The notes under the pieces: generated by a model | Database searches by the model: none | The model's input: only the letters and a program-made list of their open reading frames with translations | What the model was told of the DNA's origin: nothing | Part shown: in pieces, positions 1 to 5,401 of the stretch | Position numbering within the stretch: position 1 is the first letter of the stretch | Layout of the letters: each line of letters begins with the position of its first letter | From: JAHEJX01 sp041605955 | GTDB lineage: Bacteria; Actinomycetota; Acidimicrobiia; Spongiisociales; UBA5794 | Length of the DNA stretch: 5,401 nucleotides | Assembly: GCA_041605955.1 (NCBI GenBank) | Contig: JBFIXI010000125.1 | Coordinates: 1 to 5,401 of the forward strand | Direction: 5' to 3' | Translations under genes and position numbers: made by a program

Positions 1-3
1 ATC

Positions 4-10
4 GAGGTGA
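4..10 (+). promoter_or_regulatory. Ribosome binding site of the AlgD-like dehydrogenase gene
   Basis: GAGGTGA lies 4 bases before the ATG at 15 and matches the anti-Shine-Dalgarno end of bacterial 16S rRNA over seven bases. This supports ATG 15 as the true start. A TGA at 16-18 overlaps the start codon as ATGA, and frame 1 is open from base 1 to that stop. An upstream gene may therefore end here in a 4-base overlap, but only five codons of it would be visible. Confidence 0.7.
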
Positions 11-14
11 GGGG

Positions 15-1331
15 ATGAGAATCAGCCTGTTCGGACTCGGATACGTCGGCTCCGTGTCGGCCGCATGCATGGCGGCCGCAGGGCACGAGGTCATCGGGGT
101 CGACATCAACGAGCTCAAACTGGACACCATCCGATCCGGGCGAGCGCCGGTAATCGAGCCAGGGTTGGATGACCTGATCGCCGAGGTCACGGAGTCGGGT
201 CGGCTCGAGGTCACCAACAACGTCGCCAAGGCCATCGACTTGAGCGAGGTCAGCCTGGTCTGTGTCGGCACTCCCAGCCAGCCGAACGGCAACCTGGATC
301 GGACCGCGGTGGAGCGGGTCTGCACGGAGATCGGCGAAGCCCTTGCCGCCAAGCCGGAGTATCACGTCGTCACGGTGCGAAGCACGGTGCTGCCCGGTAC
401 CGTCCGGGGTCGCCTCGTTCCTCTTCTCGAGTCGGCGGCGGGCAAGACGGCGGGTGCGGACTTCGGGGTGGCGATGAATCCGGAGTTCCTACGGGAGACA
501 ACGGGCATCAAGGACTTCTATGAGCCGAGCCTGACTGTGATTGGTGAACTGGATGAGCGCAGCGGCGACGTGGTGGAGCAGATCTATGCGGGAGTCGATG
601 CTCCGGTGGCGCGGGTCCCGTTGGAGACCGCCGAGCTCGTCAAGTACGCCAACAATGCGTTCCATGCCACCAAGGTCACGTTTGCCAACGAGGTGGGCAA
701 TCTCGCAAAGGCGCATGGCATAGACGGCCGCGAGGTGATGGACCTCTTGTGCCGGGACTACCAGCTGAACATCTCACCCGCTTACCTGCGGCCGGGTTAT
801 GCCTTTGGCGGTTCTTGCCTTCCCAAGGACACTCGTGCTCTGGTGTATCGGGCCAAGGAGATGGATGTCGAGGCGCCGCTGCTGCAGTCGCTGTTGCCGA
901 GCAACGAGCGGCACGCCCGGCGGGCGATCGAGGTCGTCGAGCGCTCAGGTCACAAGAAAGTAGGGGTCCTCGGCTTGAGCTTCAAGGCGGGCACCGATGA
1001 TGTCCGGGAGAGCCCCATGGTCCCCTTGATCGAGACGCTCGTGGGTCGAGGCTACGACGTGAAGGTCTACGACGAGCAGGTGCGGCTGAGCAGGCTCGTC
1101 GGATCGAACAAGTCGTTCCTGGAGGAAGAGATTCCCCACATCGCCTCACTCATGAGGAGTGACCTGGACAAGCTGGTTGCGGAGAGCGACGTTGTTGTCG
1201 TTGGGAACAATTCGCCGGCTTTTCGTCGCGTGCCCGCCAAGCTGCGGCCCGGCCAGCTGATGGTCGACTTGGTCGGCCTCGACGGAGGAGCCGATGCTAC
1301 CCGAGGGAGTTATGAGGGCATCTGCTGGTAG
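15..1331 (+). CDS. algD: GDP-mannose 6-dehydrogenase-like (UDP-glucose/GDP-mannose dehydrogenase family)
   Basis: This cytosolic NAD-dependent enzyme oxidises C6 of a nucleotide sugar twice, most likely GDP-mannose to GDP-mannuronate. The 438 residues match the length of Pseudomonas AlgD (about 436). The N-terminal Rossmann domain has GLGYVG at 7-12 and Asp30 for the NAD ribose. Further family motifs are VGTP at 84-87, RSTVLPGT at 122-129 and NPEFLRE at 155-161. The central helical part carries Lys210 and Asn214. The catalytic cysteine is Cys268 in GGSCLPKD (265-272). A C-terminal domain begins near 313 with GLSFKAGTDD (320-329) and RESP (331-334). The protein ends in EGICW, as I recall for AlgD, which favours GDP-mannose over UDP-glucose or UDP-ManNAc. 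Specificity is still inferred from resemblance. It starts at ATG 15 behind a strong ribosome site and overlaps the glycosyltransferase gene. No alginate polymerase or epimerase gene is present, so the product probably enters another polymer. Confidence 0.93.
   Translation: MRISLFGLGYVGSVSAACMAAAGHEVIGVDINELKLDTIRSGRAPVIEPGLDDLIAEVTESGRLEVTNNVAKAIDLSEVSLVCVGTPSQPNGNLDRTAVERVCTEIGEALAAKPEYHVVTVRSTVLPGTVRGRLVPLLESAAGKTAGADFGVAMNPEFLRETTGIKDFYEPSLTVIGELDERSGDVVEQIYAGVDAPVARVPLETAELVKYANNAFHATKVTFANEVGNLAKAHGIDGREVMDLLCRDYQLNISPAYLRPGYAFGGSCLPKDTRALVYRAKEMDVEAPLLQSLLPSNERHARRAIEVVERSGHKKVGVLGLSFKAGTDDVRESPMVPLIETLVGRGYDVKVYDEQVRLSRLVGSNKSFLEEEIPHIASLMRSDLDKLVAESDVVVVGNNSPAFRRVPAKLRPGQLMVDLVGLDGGADATRGSYEGICW
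1284..1290 (+). promoter_or_regulatory. Ribosome binding site favouring the 1294 start of the glycosyltransferase gene
   Basis: GGAGGAG lies inside the 3' end of the dehydrogenase gene. Its GGAGG core sits 5 bases before the ATG at 1294. A second, weaker site, GAGGGAG at 1303-1309, precedes the in-frame ATG at 1312. The better core and spacing favour 1294, but 1312 cannot be excluded. Confidence 0.55.
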
Positions 1332-2517
1332 GCGCGTGCTCATGTTGTTGGAGAACAACCCGTTTCCGCAGGACGGCAGAGTGCGCCGCGAGGCTGGGTC
1401 GTTGGCCAAGGCCGGGTTCGAGGTCACGGTAGTCAGCCCGGCGGCCGACGGTCAGAAGAAGGTCGAGGTGATCGACGGTGTCCGGGTGTATCGCTATCCG
1501 GCTCCCAAGCAGCGTGATGGGTTCTGGGGCTACCTCATCGAGTACGGCTATTCGATGGTGGCGAGCGCCGCGATCACGCTATACGTTGCCGCACGTCGCG
1601 GCTTCGATGCCATCCACGCCCACAATCCTCCCGACACGTTTTTTGCGATTGCGGGCTGGTTCAAGCTGTTCGGGAAGCGATTCGTGTTCGATCACCACGA
1701 TCTGTCCCCCGAGATGTACGAGGCGCGCTTCGGCGAGCAGGCCAGCCGCCGCATATATCGGGTCCTGCAGTGGTTTGAGAAGCTGACCTTCCGTTTGGCC
1801 GACCTGGTCATTTCGACCAACCAGTCTTACCGCGACATCGCCATCGAACGCGGCCGAGTGCCGGCGGCGAACGTGACGATCGTGCGCAATGGGCCGGACA
1901 TGAACCGGGTTCGCGCGGTCGACCCGGATCCGGAGCTGAGGGCGCGGGCGGCCAACATCATCGGGTACGTCGGAGTGATGGGGCCTCAGGACGGGGTCGA
2001 TTACCTGCTGCGCGCCTTGCATCATCTGGTGACGGACATGGGTCGGACCGATTTCTTGTGCTTCATAGTGGGTCAGGGCGACGCCGTGCCGCAGCTGCGC
2101 GCCCTGACAACGCAGCTGGGTCTCGACGACTACGTGTGGTTCACCGGACGCATCTCGGACGAAGACCTGATGCGCTACCTCTCCACCGCCGACATCTGCG
2201 TCGATCCCGACCCGTCCAATCCTTTCAACGACCGTTCCACGATGATCAAGATGACCGAGTACATGGCCTTGGGCCGACCTATCGTGGCTTTCGACCTACC
2301 GGAGCATCGCCACACTGCTGACGACGCGGCGCGGTACGCCCGTGCAAACGACGAAGCCGACTTCGCCCGCCAGCTCGCTGCGCTGATGGATGACCCGGAG
2401 GCGCGGCGGACTATGGGACAGGTGGGCAAGATGCGGGTCGAGACGCAGCTGTCGTGGCCTCATCAGGAGCGCCGGTTGCTGGCTGCCTACGCCGGTCTTC
2501 TCCCGGAACGGCGATGA
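1294..2517 (+). CDS. Glycosyltransferase family 4 (GT-B fold)
   Basis: A retaining GT-B glycosyltransferase of 407 residues, a usual length for GT4, probably adding a sugar from a nucleotide donor to a lipid-linked glycan at the inner face of the membrane. The N-terminal acceptor domain has ENNPFPQDGRVRRE (20-33), HAHNPPD (108-114) and DHHDLSPEMY (133-142). A hydrophobic helix at about 86-100 may touch the membrane, but no true transmembrane segment is seen. The donor domain starts with RNG (198-200) and GYVGVMGPQDGVDYLLRA (224-241), then IVGQGD (258-263) and FTGRIS (283-288). STMIKMTEYMALGRPIVAFD (315-334) is the donor-site loop, with Glu322 as the second Glu of the EX7E motif. The first Glu position is Arg314, as in other members of this STM-K-EYMA subgroup as I recall it. 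The gene overlaps the dehydrogenase by 38 bp (20 bp from the ATG at 1312), so the two are probably co-translated. Donor and acceptor cannot be read from sequence. Confidence 0.9.
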   Translation: MLPEGVMRASAGRRVLMLLENNPFPQDGRVRREAGSLAKAGFEVTVVSPAADGQKKVEVIDGVRVYRYPAPKQRDGFWGYLIEYGYSMVASAAITLYVAARRGFDAIHAHNPPDTFFAIAGWFKLFGKRFVFDHHDLSPEMYEARFGEQASRRIYRVLQWFEKLTFRLADLVISTNQSYRDIAIERGRVPAANVTIVRNGPDMNRVRAVDPDPELRARAANIIGYVGVMGPQDGVDYLLRALHHLVTDMGRTDFLCFIVGQGDAVPQLRALTTQLGLDDYVWFTGRISDEDLMRYLSTADICVDPDPSNPFNDRSTMIKMTEYMALGRPIVAFDLPEHRHTADDAARYARANDEADFARQLAALMDDPEARRTMGQVGKMRVETQLSWPHQERRLLAAYAGLLPERR

Positions 2518-2525
2518 TGCATGAG

Positions 2526-2544
2526 CGTTGGAGCAGAGCCAACG
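2526..2544 (+). other. Small hairpin just after the glycosyltransferase gene
   Basis: CGTTGG (2526-2531) pairs perfectly with CCAACG (2539-2544) around a 7-base loop. It starts 8 bases after the stop codon. No T-run follows, so it is not a convincing intrinsic terminator. It could attenuate transcription or protect the 3' end of the upstream message, or be chance. Confidence 0.3.
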
Positions 2545-2567
2545 GCGGAGGATGCAGCCCCGAGCGG

Positions 2568-2608
2568 CGATCAACGGTGCATGCTTGCGGTAAGGTGACA
2601 ACTGCAGT
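2568..2608 (+). promoter_or_regulatory. Possible promoter region and palindrome before the FemAB gene
   Basis: This lies in the only sizeable gap of the window (2518-2649), where a separate promoter would be expected. TAAGGT at 2591-2596 fits the TANNNT form of a high-GC -10 box. No good -35 box is seen at the usual distance; bases around 2568-2573 match poorly. ACTGCAGT at 2601-2608 is a perfect 8-bp palindrome lying about where transcription would begin, and could be an operator half or chance. The rest of the gap shows nothing recognisable apart from the hairpin at 2526-2544. Confidence 0.25.
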
Positions 2609-2636
2609 CTGGGCCACGGAGCGAGACGTGCCAGGT

Positions 2637-2643
2637 AAGGGGG
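2637..2643 (+). promoter_or_regulatory. Ribosome binding site of the first FemAB-like gene
   Basis: AAGGGGG lies 6 bases before the ATG at 2650. It is purine-rich with good spacing, though not a perfect Shine-Dalgarno match. It supports the chosen start, and no other in-frame start before the conserved region is better placed. Confidence 0.5.
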
Positions 2644-2649
2644 CGCCGC

Positions 2650-3756
2650 ATGTCGCAGGATGACTACGAGCTCTGGCTGTCCGACGCGGCCGTCGATCCC
2701 CAGTGGGACCGGTTCGTCGAGAGCGCGTTCGACGGACATCACGTCCAAACCGCCGGTTGGGCGAACGTCAAGGCACTCCTTGGCTGGAAAGCCGCACGAG
2801 TGGTCGCCAGTGAGCGGGGCACGCCGGTAGGTGGAGCCCAGCTGCTCCTCCGCGAGATTCCAGTCTTCGGGGCCGTCGGATACGTACCGAAAGGTCCGAT
2901 CGCCGCCAAAGACGATGCCGCGTTACGCAGCCGTTTGATCGACGCCGTCACAGAGCTGGCAGACTCGCGCCGGGTGCGGCATCTCACGGTGCAGCCACCG
3001 AATCACGGACACGACTTCGTGCCCCTCCTCACCGCGCGCGACTTTGCAGTCAGTTCGGTTCCGGTGGCGCCGGCGGTGTCGCTCATGATCGATCTGAGCC
3101 CCAGCATCGACGAGATCATGGCTCAGTTGTCGCGCAAGACCCGCTACAACGTGCGGGTCGGACAGCGCAAAGGCATCAAAGTGCGTGAAGGCGATGCCGG
3201 CGACCTCACCACCTACCACACCATGTTGGCCACGACAGCCAAGCGTCAGGGCTTTGGGCTGTATCCCATCCGGTACTTCCAGGCGATGTGGCAGCACCTG
3301 CACCCCACCGGGCATCTCAAGCTCTTCATCGCCGAGCACGAGGGCGAGGTGGTGGCCGGGCAGCTCATCGTGCCGTTCGGTGAGACAGTCATCAACAAAC
3401 TGTCCGTCTGGTCGGGCCTGCACGGCGACAAACGCCCCAACGAGGCTCTGCAGTGGAATTCGATCGAGTGGTCGAAAGCGAACGGCTATCGCTATTACGA
3501 CTTCGAAGGCATCAACCGTGCCGCCGCCGAGGCTCTACGCCGCAACGAACCCATTCCCGAGGAGCTGAAACAGACCGTCACGTCGTTCAAGGTCGGCTTC
3601 GGTGGCGCGCCGGTTGTCTTTCCCGAGGCCTACTACTTCGTACGCAGCTCGCTGGTGCGCTTTGGCTACGAGTCGGTTCTTCCCCGAGTAGCGGACTCGC
3701 CGCTCATGGAGAAGGTGGTCGGCGCCTTACGGTTCGGGGGTGGACGCGTTGGCTGA
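2650..3756 (+). CDS. FemAB/FemX-like aminoacyl or acyl transferase (tandem GNAT fold)
   Basis: The protein resembles FemABX enzymes, which move an amino acid from aminoacyl-tRNA to the peptidoglycan stem peptide in the cytoplasm, and the related Acetyltransf_6 proteins of polysaccharide clusters. The first GNAT-like half includes QTAGWANVKALLGWK (33-47) and GYVPKGPI (77-84). The second half begins near 153 with the family signature SRKTRYNVRVGQRKGIKV (161-178), followed by IAEHEGEVVAGQLI (227-240), YYDFEGI (282-288) and SFKVGFGG (312-319). Lys314 sits where FemX enzymes carry a functionally important lysine (my alignment by eye). At 368 residues it is near FemX size and lacks the coiled-coil arm of staphylococcal FemA, which fits a soluble enzyme without a tRNA-binding arm. 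It opens a second gene group after the 132-bp gap and overlaps the next gene. Its setting among sugar genes suggests a glycan or glycan-precursor substrate, but a peptidoglycan role is possible. It has two TTA leucine codons (2923-2925, 3727-3729). Confidence 0.85.
   Translation: MSQDDYELWLSDAAVDPQWDRFVESAFDGHHVQTAGWANVKALLGWKAARVVASERGTPVGGAQLLLREIPVFGAVGYVPKGPIAAKDDAALRSRLIDAVTELADSRRVRHLTVQPPNHGHDFVPLLTARDFAVSSVPVAPAVSLMIDLSPSIDEIMAQLSRKTRYNVRVGQRKGIKVREGDAGDLTTYHTMLATTAKRQGFGLYPIRYFQAMWQHLHPTGHLKLFIAEHEGEVVAGQLIVPFGETVINKLSVWSGLHGDKRPNEALQWNSIEWSKANGYRYYDFEGINRAAAEALRRNEPIPEELKQTVTSFKVGFGGAPVVFPEAYYFVRSSLVRFGYESVLPRVADSPLMEKVVGALRFGGGRVG
3736..3743 (+). promoter_or_regulatory. Purine-rich site that could set the start of the second FemAB-like gene
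   Basis: GGGGGTGG lies 5 bases before an in-frame TTG at 3749 and overlaps the GTG at 3740. The GTG itself has no clear Shine-Dalgarno sequence upstream. Translation may therefore begin at 3749 instead of 3740, or be coupled to termination of the preceding gene at 3754-3756. Confidence 0.3.
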
Positions 3757-4831
3757 CACCTCCATCGTCCTGGCCGACGTACCTGGCGCAGTTCCCGGGA
3801 TCGTGGATCCGCTGACGGACGCCAGGTGGCACGAGCTCGTCGCCAACGGTCCCTCCGACGTGTTTCACTCGGCAGCGTGGCTGCAGGTTTTGGCCGACAC
3901 TTACGGCTTCCGACCGCAGGCGCTGCTGACCACGGATCCCTCCGGCCGGCCGGTCGCCGGGATCCCTTTCTGTGTGATCGAAGGGCTGCCGACGAAACGC
4001 ATCGCAACTCCACCCTTCTCCGACTATTGCGATCCAATCGCGCCCTCAGTAGCCGACTGGATGTCACTGCAAGACGCCCTGGTGCGTCATGGCTGTCGAG
4101 TGACGGTTCGCTGTCTCCACAACGAGATCCCGGTGAATACGGGGCAAATGGCGGTGGTGAGCCGCGCCAAATGGCACGGGCTCGACCTCGACCCGGACAT
4201 CGACGACCTGTGGGAGGGCCTGCACAGCTCGGCACGGCGGGCCATCCGTAAGGCACGCAAGGAAGGCGTGCTCGTGCGGCCCGCCAGGGACGAAAAGGAG
4301 CTGCGCGCCTTCTTCGAGCTGCACCTACGGGTCAGGAAGTACAAGTATCGGCTTTTGGCACAGCCATTCAGCTTTTTCGAGAACATATGGCGTCAGTTCG
4401 TGGACCGTGAACGCGGCACACTGCTCATGGCCATCTTGGGCGATCGGGTGCTCGGCGGGGTGTTCTTCCTGGAGTGGAAGGACGTTCTCTACTACAAATT
4501 CAATGCGTCCGATCCCGACTATGTCATCGCCAGACCCAACGACCTGATCATCTGGACGGCCATCGAAGAAGCCAGACAACGGGGCATGACACGGCTCGAT
4601 TTCGGCCTCAGCGACTGGGATCAGGAAGGCCTCGTCAGGTACAAGCGCAAATACGCCTCCGACGAGAAGACCATCTCGTTTCTGCGCCACGAACCTCGCG
4701 AAGGGGCCTCGCATGCAGCCAGTCAGGCGGGGGAGATTCTTCCCCGGCTGACGGATCTGTTCACCAACGACGCGGTCCCCGACGAGCTCACAGAGCAGGC
4801 CGGTGATCTTCTGTACGGGCTCTTCGCCTGA
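3740..4831 (+). CDS. Second FemAB/GNAT-fold protein (Acetyltransf_6-like)
   Basis: A 363-residue cytoplasmic protein of the FemAB-related GNAT superfamily, clearly divergent from its upstream neighbour. The first half has DVFHSAAWLQVLADTYGF (40-57), the typical opening of these proteins, and a loop with GIPF (74-77). The second half has the basic signature LHSSARRAIRKARKEGVLVR (161-180), then LLMAILGDRVLGGVFF (228-243) and the core ARPNDLIIWTAIEEARQRGM (264-283). LDFGLSD (286-292) and RYKRKYAS (300-307) follow, the latter in place of the FKxGFGG motif of the previous gene. No signal peptide, membrane segment or coiled coil is seen. The presumed reaction is acyl or aminoacyl transfer to an amine, on a sugar or lipid-linked glycan, but the substrate is unknown. 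GTG 3740 gives a 17-bp overlap with the upstream gene; TTG 3749 is a credible alternative. A tail after about 320 (acidic, poorly conserved in appearance) has no recognised motif. Confidence 0.8.
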   Translation: MDALADTSIVLADVPGAVPGIVDPLTDARWHELVANGPSDVFHSAAWLQVLADTYGFRPQALLTTDPSGRPVAGIPFCVIEGLPTKRIATPPFSDYCDPIAPSVADWMSLQDALVRHGCRVTVRCLHNEIPVNTGQMAVVSRAKWHGLDLDPDIDDLWEGLHSSARRAIRKARKEGVLVRPARDEKELRAFFELHLRVRKYKYRLLAQPFSFFENIWRQFVDRERGTLLMAILGDRVLGGVFFLEWKDVLYYKFNASDPDYVIARPNDLIIWTAIEEARQRGMTRLDFGLSDWDQEGLVRYKRKYASDEKTISFLRHEPREGASHAASQAGEILPRLTDLFTNDAVPDELTEQAGDLLYGLFA

Positions 4832-5401
4832 TGCTTACCGAGACGGAAGGGGGGCGAAAGCCAATGGATGCCGACCGGGTCGCTTGGTGGCCCCCGATGA
4901 TGACCACCCGGGAGCGATTGCGTCTCAGCGAGGCTTTCTCGCGCCTCGGCAACGGCGCCGGCCTCGAAGTACTGGCCGCCCACGTGCCGCTGATCGACCG
5001 GTCCTGGATGCTCACCACTTATGGCAAGGGAGCTTTCGAGCTGGCCGTCCGCGAAGCGGGTCTCGCCGGCACCCGAATGATCGTGCCCGCGTTCATCGCC
5101 CACGATTTCGTTGGCGTCTTCCACAAGTACGACATCACCCCGCTCTTCGTCGATGTCGATCCGCTGACGTACGAGATGACCGTCGATGGGATCGATCCCG
5201 TGGTACTGAGCTCCGCCGCTTCGCTGGTTCTCCTCCATACTTTTGGGCTGCCGGCCGATGGGAAGGGCTTCCGCGCGCTGTGCGATGGGCACGGTCTGGT
5301 GCTGATCGAAGACTGCGCGCGGGCTCTGGGTGGACGAATGGACGGAGAGCTGGTCGGCTCCCACGGCGACTATGCCGTGTTCAGCCTCGCCAAGGTTGCG
5401 C
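4831..5401 (+). CDS. DegT/DnrJ/EryC1/StrS-type PLP aminotransferase, 5' part only
   Basis: The first 190 codons of a fold-type I, PLP-dependent aminotransferase of the sugar aminotransferase family, open to the window edge. Such enzymes usually transfer an amine from glutamate to a nucleotide-linked keto-sugar in the cytosol. TTYGKGAFELAVREAG (62-77) is the phosphate-binding region, followed by VPAFIAHDFVGVF (85-97) and PLFVDVDPLTYEM (104-116). The core is HTFGLPAD (136-143) and LIEDCARALGG (158-168), in which Asp161 should pair with the PLP ring nitrogen. GSHGDYAVFSLAK (176-188) ends at Lys188, the likely Schiff-base lysine. It differs from the classic pattern: no SGT motif, Arg164 where Gln or His is common, and the lysine three residues after FS instead of five. 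That points to a less studied branch found in exopolysaccharide clusters (from memory). The start could be 4831 (overlapping the previous stop) or 4864 (better ribosome site); 4831 is given as the longest frame. It follows the second FemAB gene in the same operon. Confidence 0.82.
   Translation, partial: MLTETEGGRKPMDADRVAWWPPMMTTRERLRLSEAFSRLGNGAGLEVLAAHVPLIDRSWMLTTYGKGAFELAVREAGLAGTRMIVPAFIAHDFVGVFHKYDITPLFVDVDPLTYEMTVDGIDPVVLSSAASLVLLHTFGLPADGKGFRALCDGHGLVLIEDCARALGGRMDGELVGSHGDYAVFSLAKVA
4845..4854 (+). promoter_or_regulatory. Purine-rich ribosome-binding-like site inside or before the aminotransferase start
   Basis: GGAAGGGGGG lies 9 bases before the in-frame ATG at 4864. It offers an alternative to the ATG at 4831, which has no visible Shine-Dalgarno sequence and relies on a one-base overlap with the preceding stop (TGATG). 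Confidence 0.35.

Noticed and set aside
1..18. Tail of an upstream gene ending in TGA at 16-18
   Set aside because: Only five codons are visible, and frame 2 also has a stop at 8-10. The ATGA overlap is suggestive but too little to annotate as a gene.
2526..2544. Hairpin considered as a rho-independent terminator
   Set aside because: The stem is only 6 bp and no run of T follows, so it is recorded as a hairpin only.
2579..2584. GCATGC palindrome as an operator
   Set aside because: Six-base palindromes are common by chance in GC-rich DNA, and nothing else marks this one.
2454..2663. Small plus-strand frame of 69 codons bridging the gap
   Set aside because: It starts inside the glycosyltransferase gene and runs into the FemAB gene. 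Its composition is low in hydrophobic residues, and it has no motif and no ribosome site.
2296..2748. Minus-strand open frame of 150 codons covering the intergenic gap
   Set aside because: It runs through the ends of two real plus-strand genes, shows no motif and has no convincing ribosome site.
3666..4256. Minus-strand open frame of 196 codons across the FemAB gene junction
   Set aside because: The translation is dominated by Arg, Pro, Ser and Gly with no recognisable motif, and it lies opposite two well-supported genes. It is typical of antisense frames in GC-rich DNA.
4723..5364. Minus-strand open frame of 213 codons opposite the aminotransferase
   Set aside because: The plus-strand frame shows clear DegT-family motifs over the same bases. 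The minus frame has no family resemblance and is rich in His, Gln and Gly, as expected of a shadow.

Overview
The window is GC-rich, with G or C at most third codon positions. It is densely packed with genes on the + strand, which start with ATG (one probably with GTG) and mostly overlap or nearly touch. This fits a high-GC bacterium. The combination of FemAB-type proteins, an AlgD-type dehydrogenase and a GT4 glycosyltransferase suggests an actinobacterium, but the lineage is inferred and was not tested. No rRNA, tRNA, mobile element, CRISPR array or phage gene was seen.

Layout: (1) at 15-1331, a full-length nucleotide-sugar 6-dehydrogenase very like GDP-mannose 6-dehydrogenase (AlgD), with the catalytic cysteine and the terminal EGICW of alginate-type enzymes. 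(2) At 1294-2517, overlapping it, a GT4-family glycosyltransferase. (3) At 2518-2649, a 132-bp gap, the only real intergenic space, with a small hairpin, an 8-bp palindrome and a weak candidate promoter. (4) At 2650-3756, a FemAB/FemX-like acyl or aminoacyl transferase. (5) At 3740-4831, overlapping it, a second and divergent FemAB/GNAT-fold protein. (6) From 4831 to the window edge, the first 190 codons of a DegT/DnrJ/EryC1/StrS-type PLP aminotransferase, cut off at the putative catalytic lysine.

Together the genes look like the inside of a cell-surface polysaccharide (capsule, exopolysaccharide or glycolipid) cluster. The dehydrogenase would make a nucleotide-linked uronic acid, the glycosyltransferase would build it into a glycan, and the aminotransferase would make an amino sugar. 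The two FemAB-like proteins could add acyl or aminoacyl groups to an amine on the glycan or its precursor. The individual families are recognisable. The pathway that links them, especially two FemAB-fold enzymes beside a sugar aminotransferase, is inference and is the most interesting aspect of the window. The genes for polymerisation, flipping and export must lie outside it.
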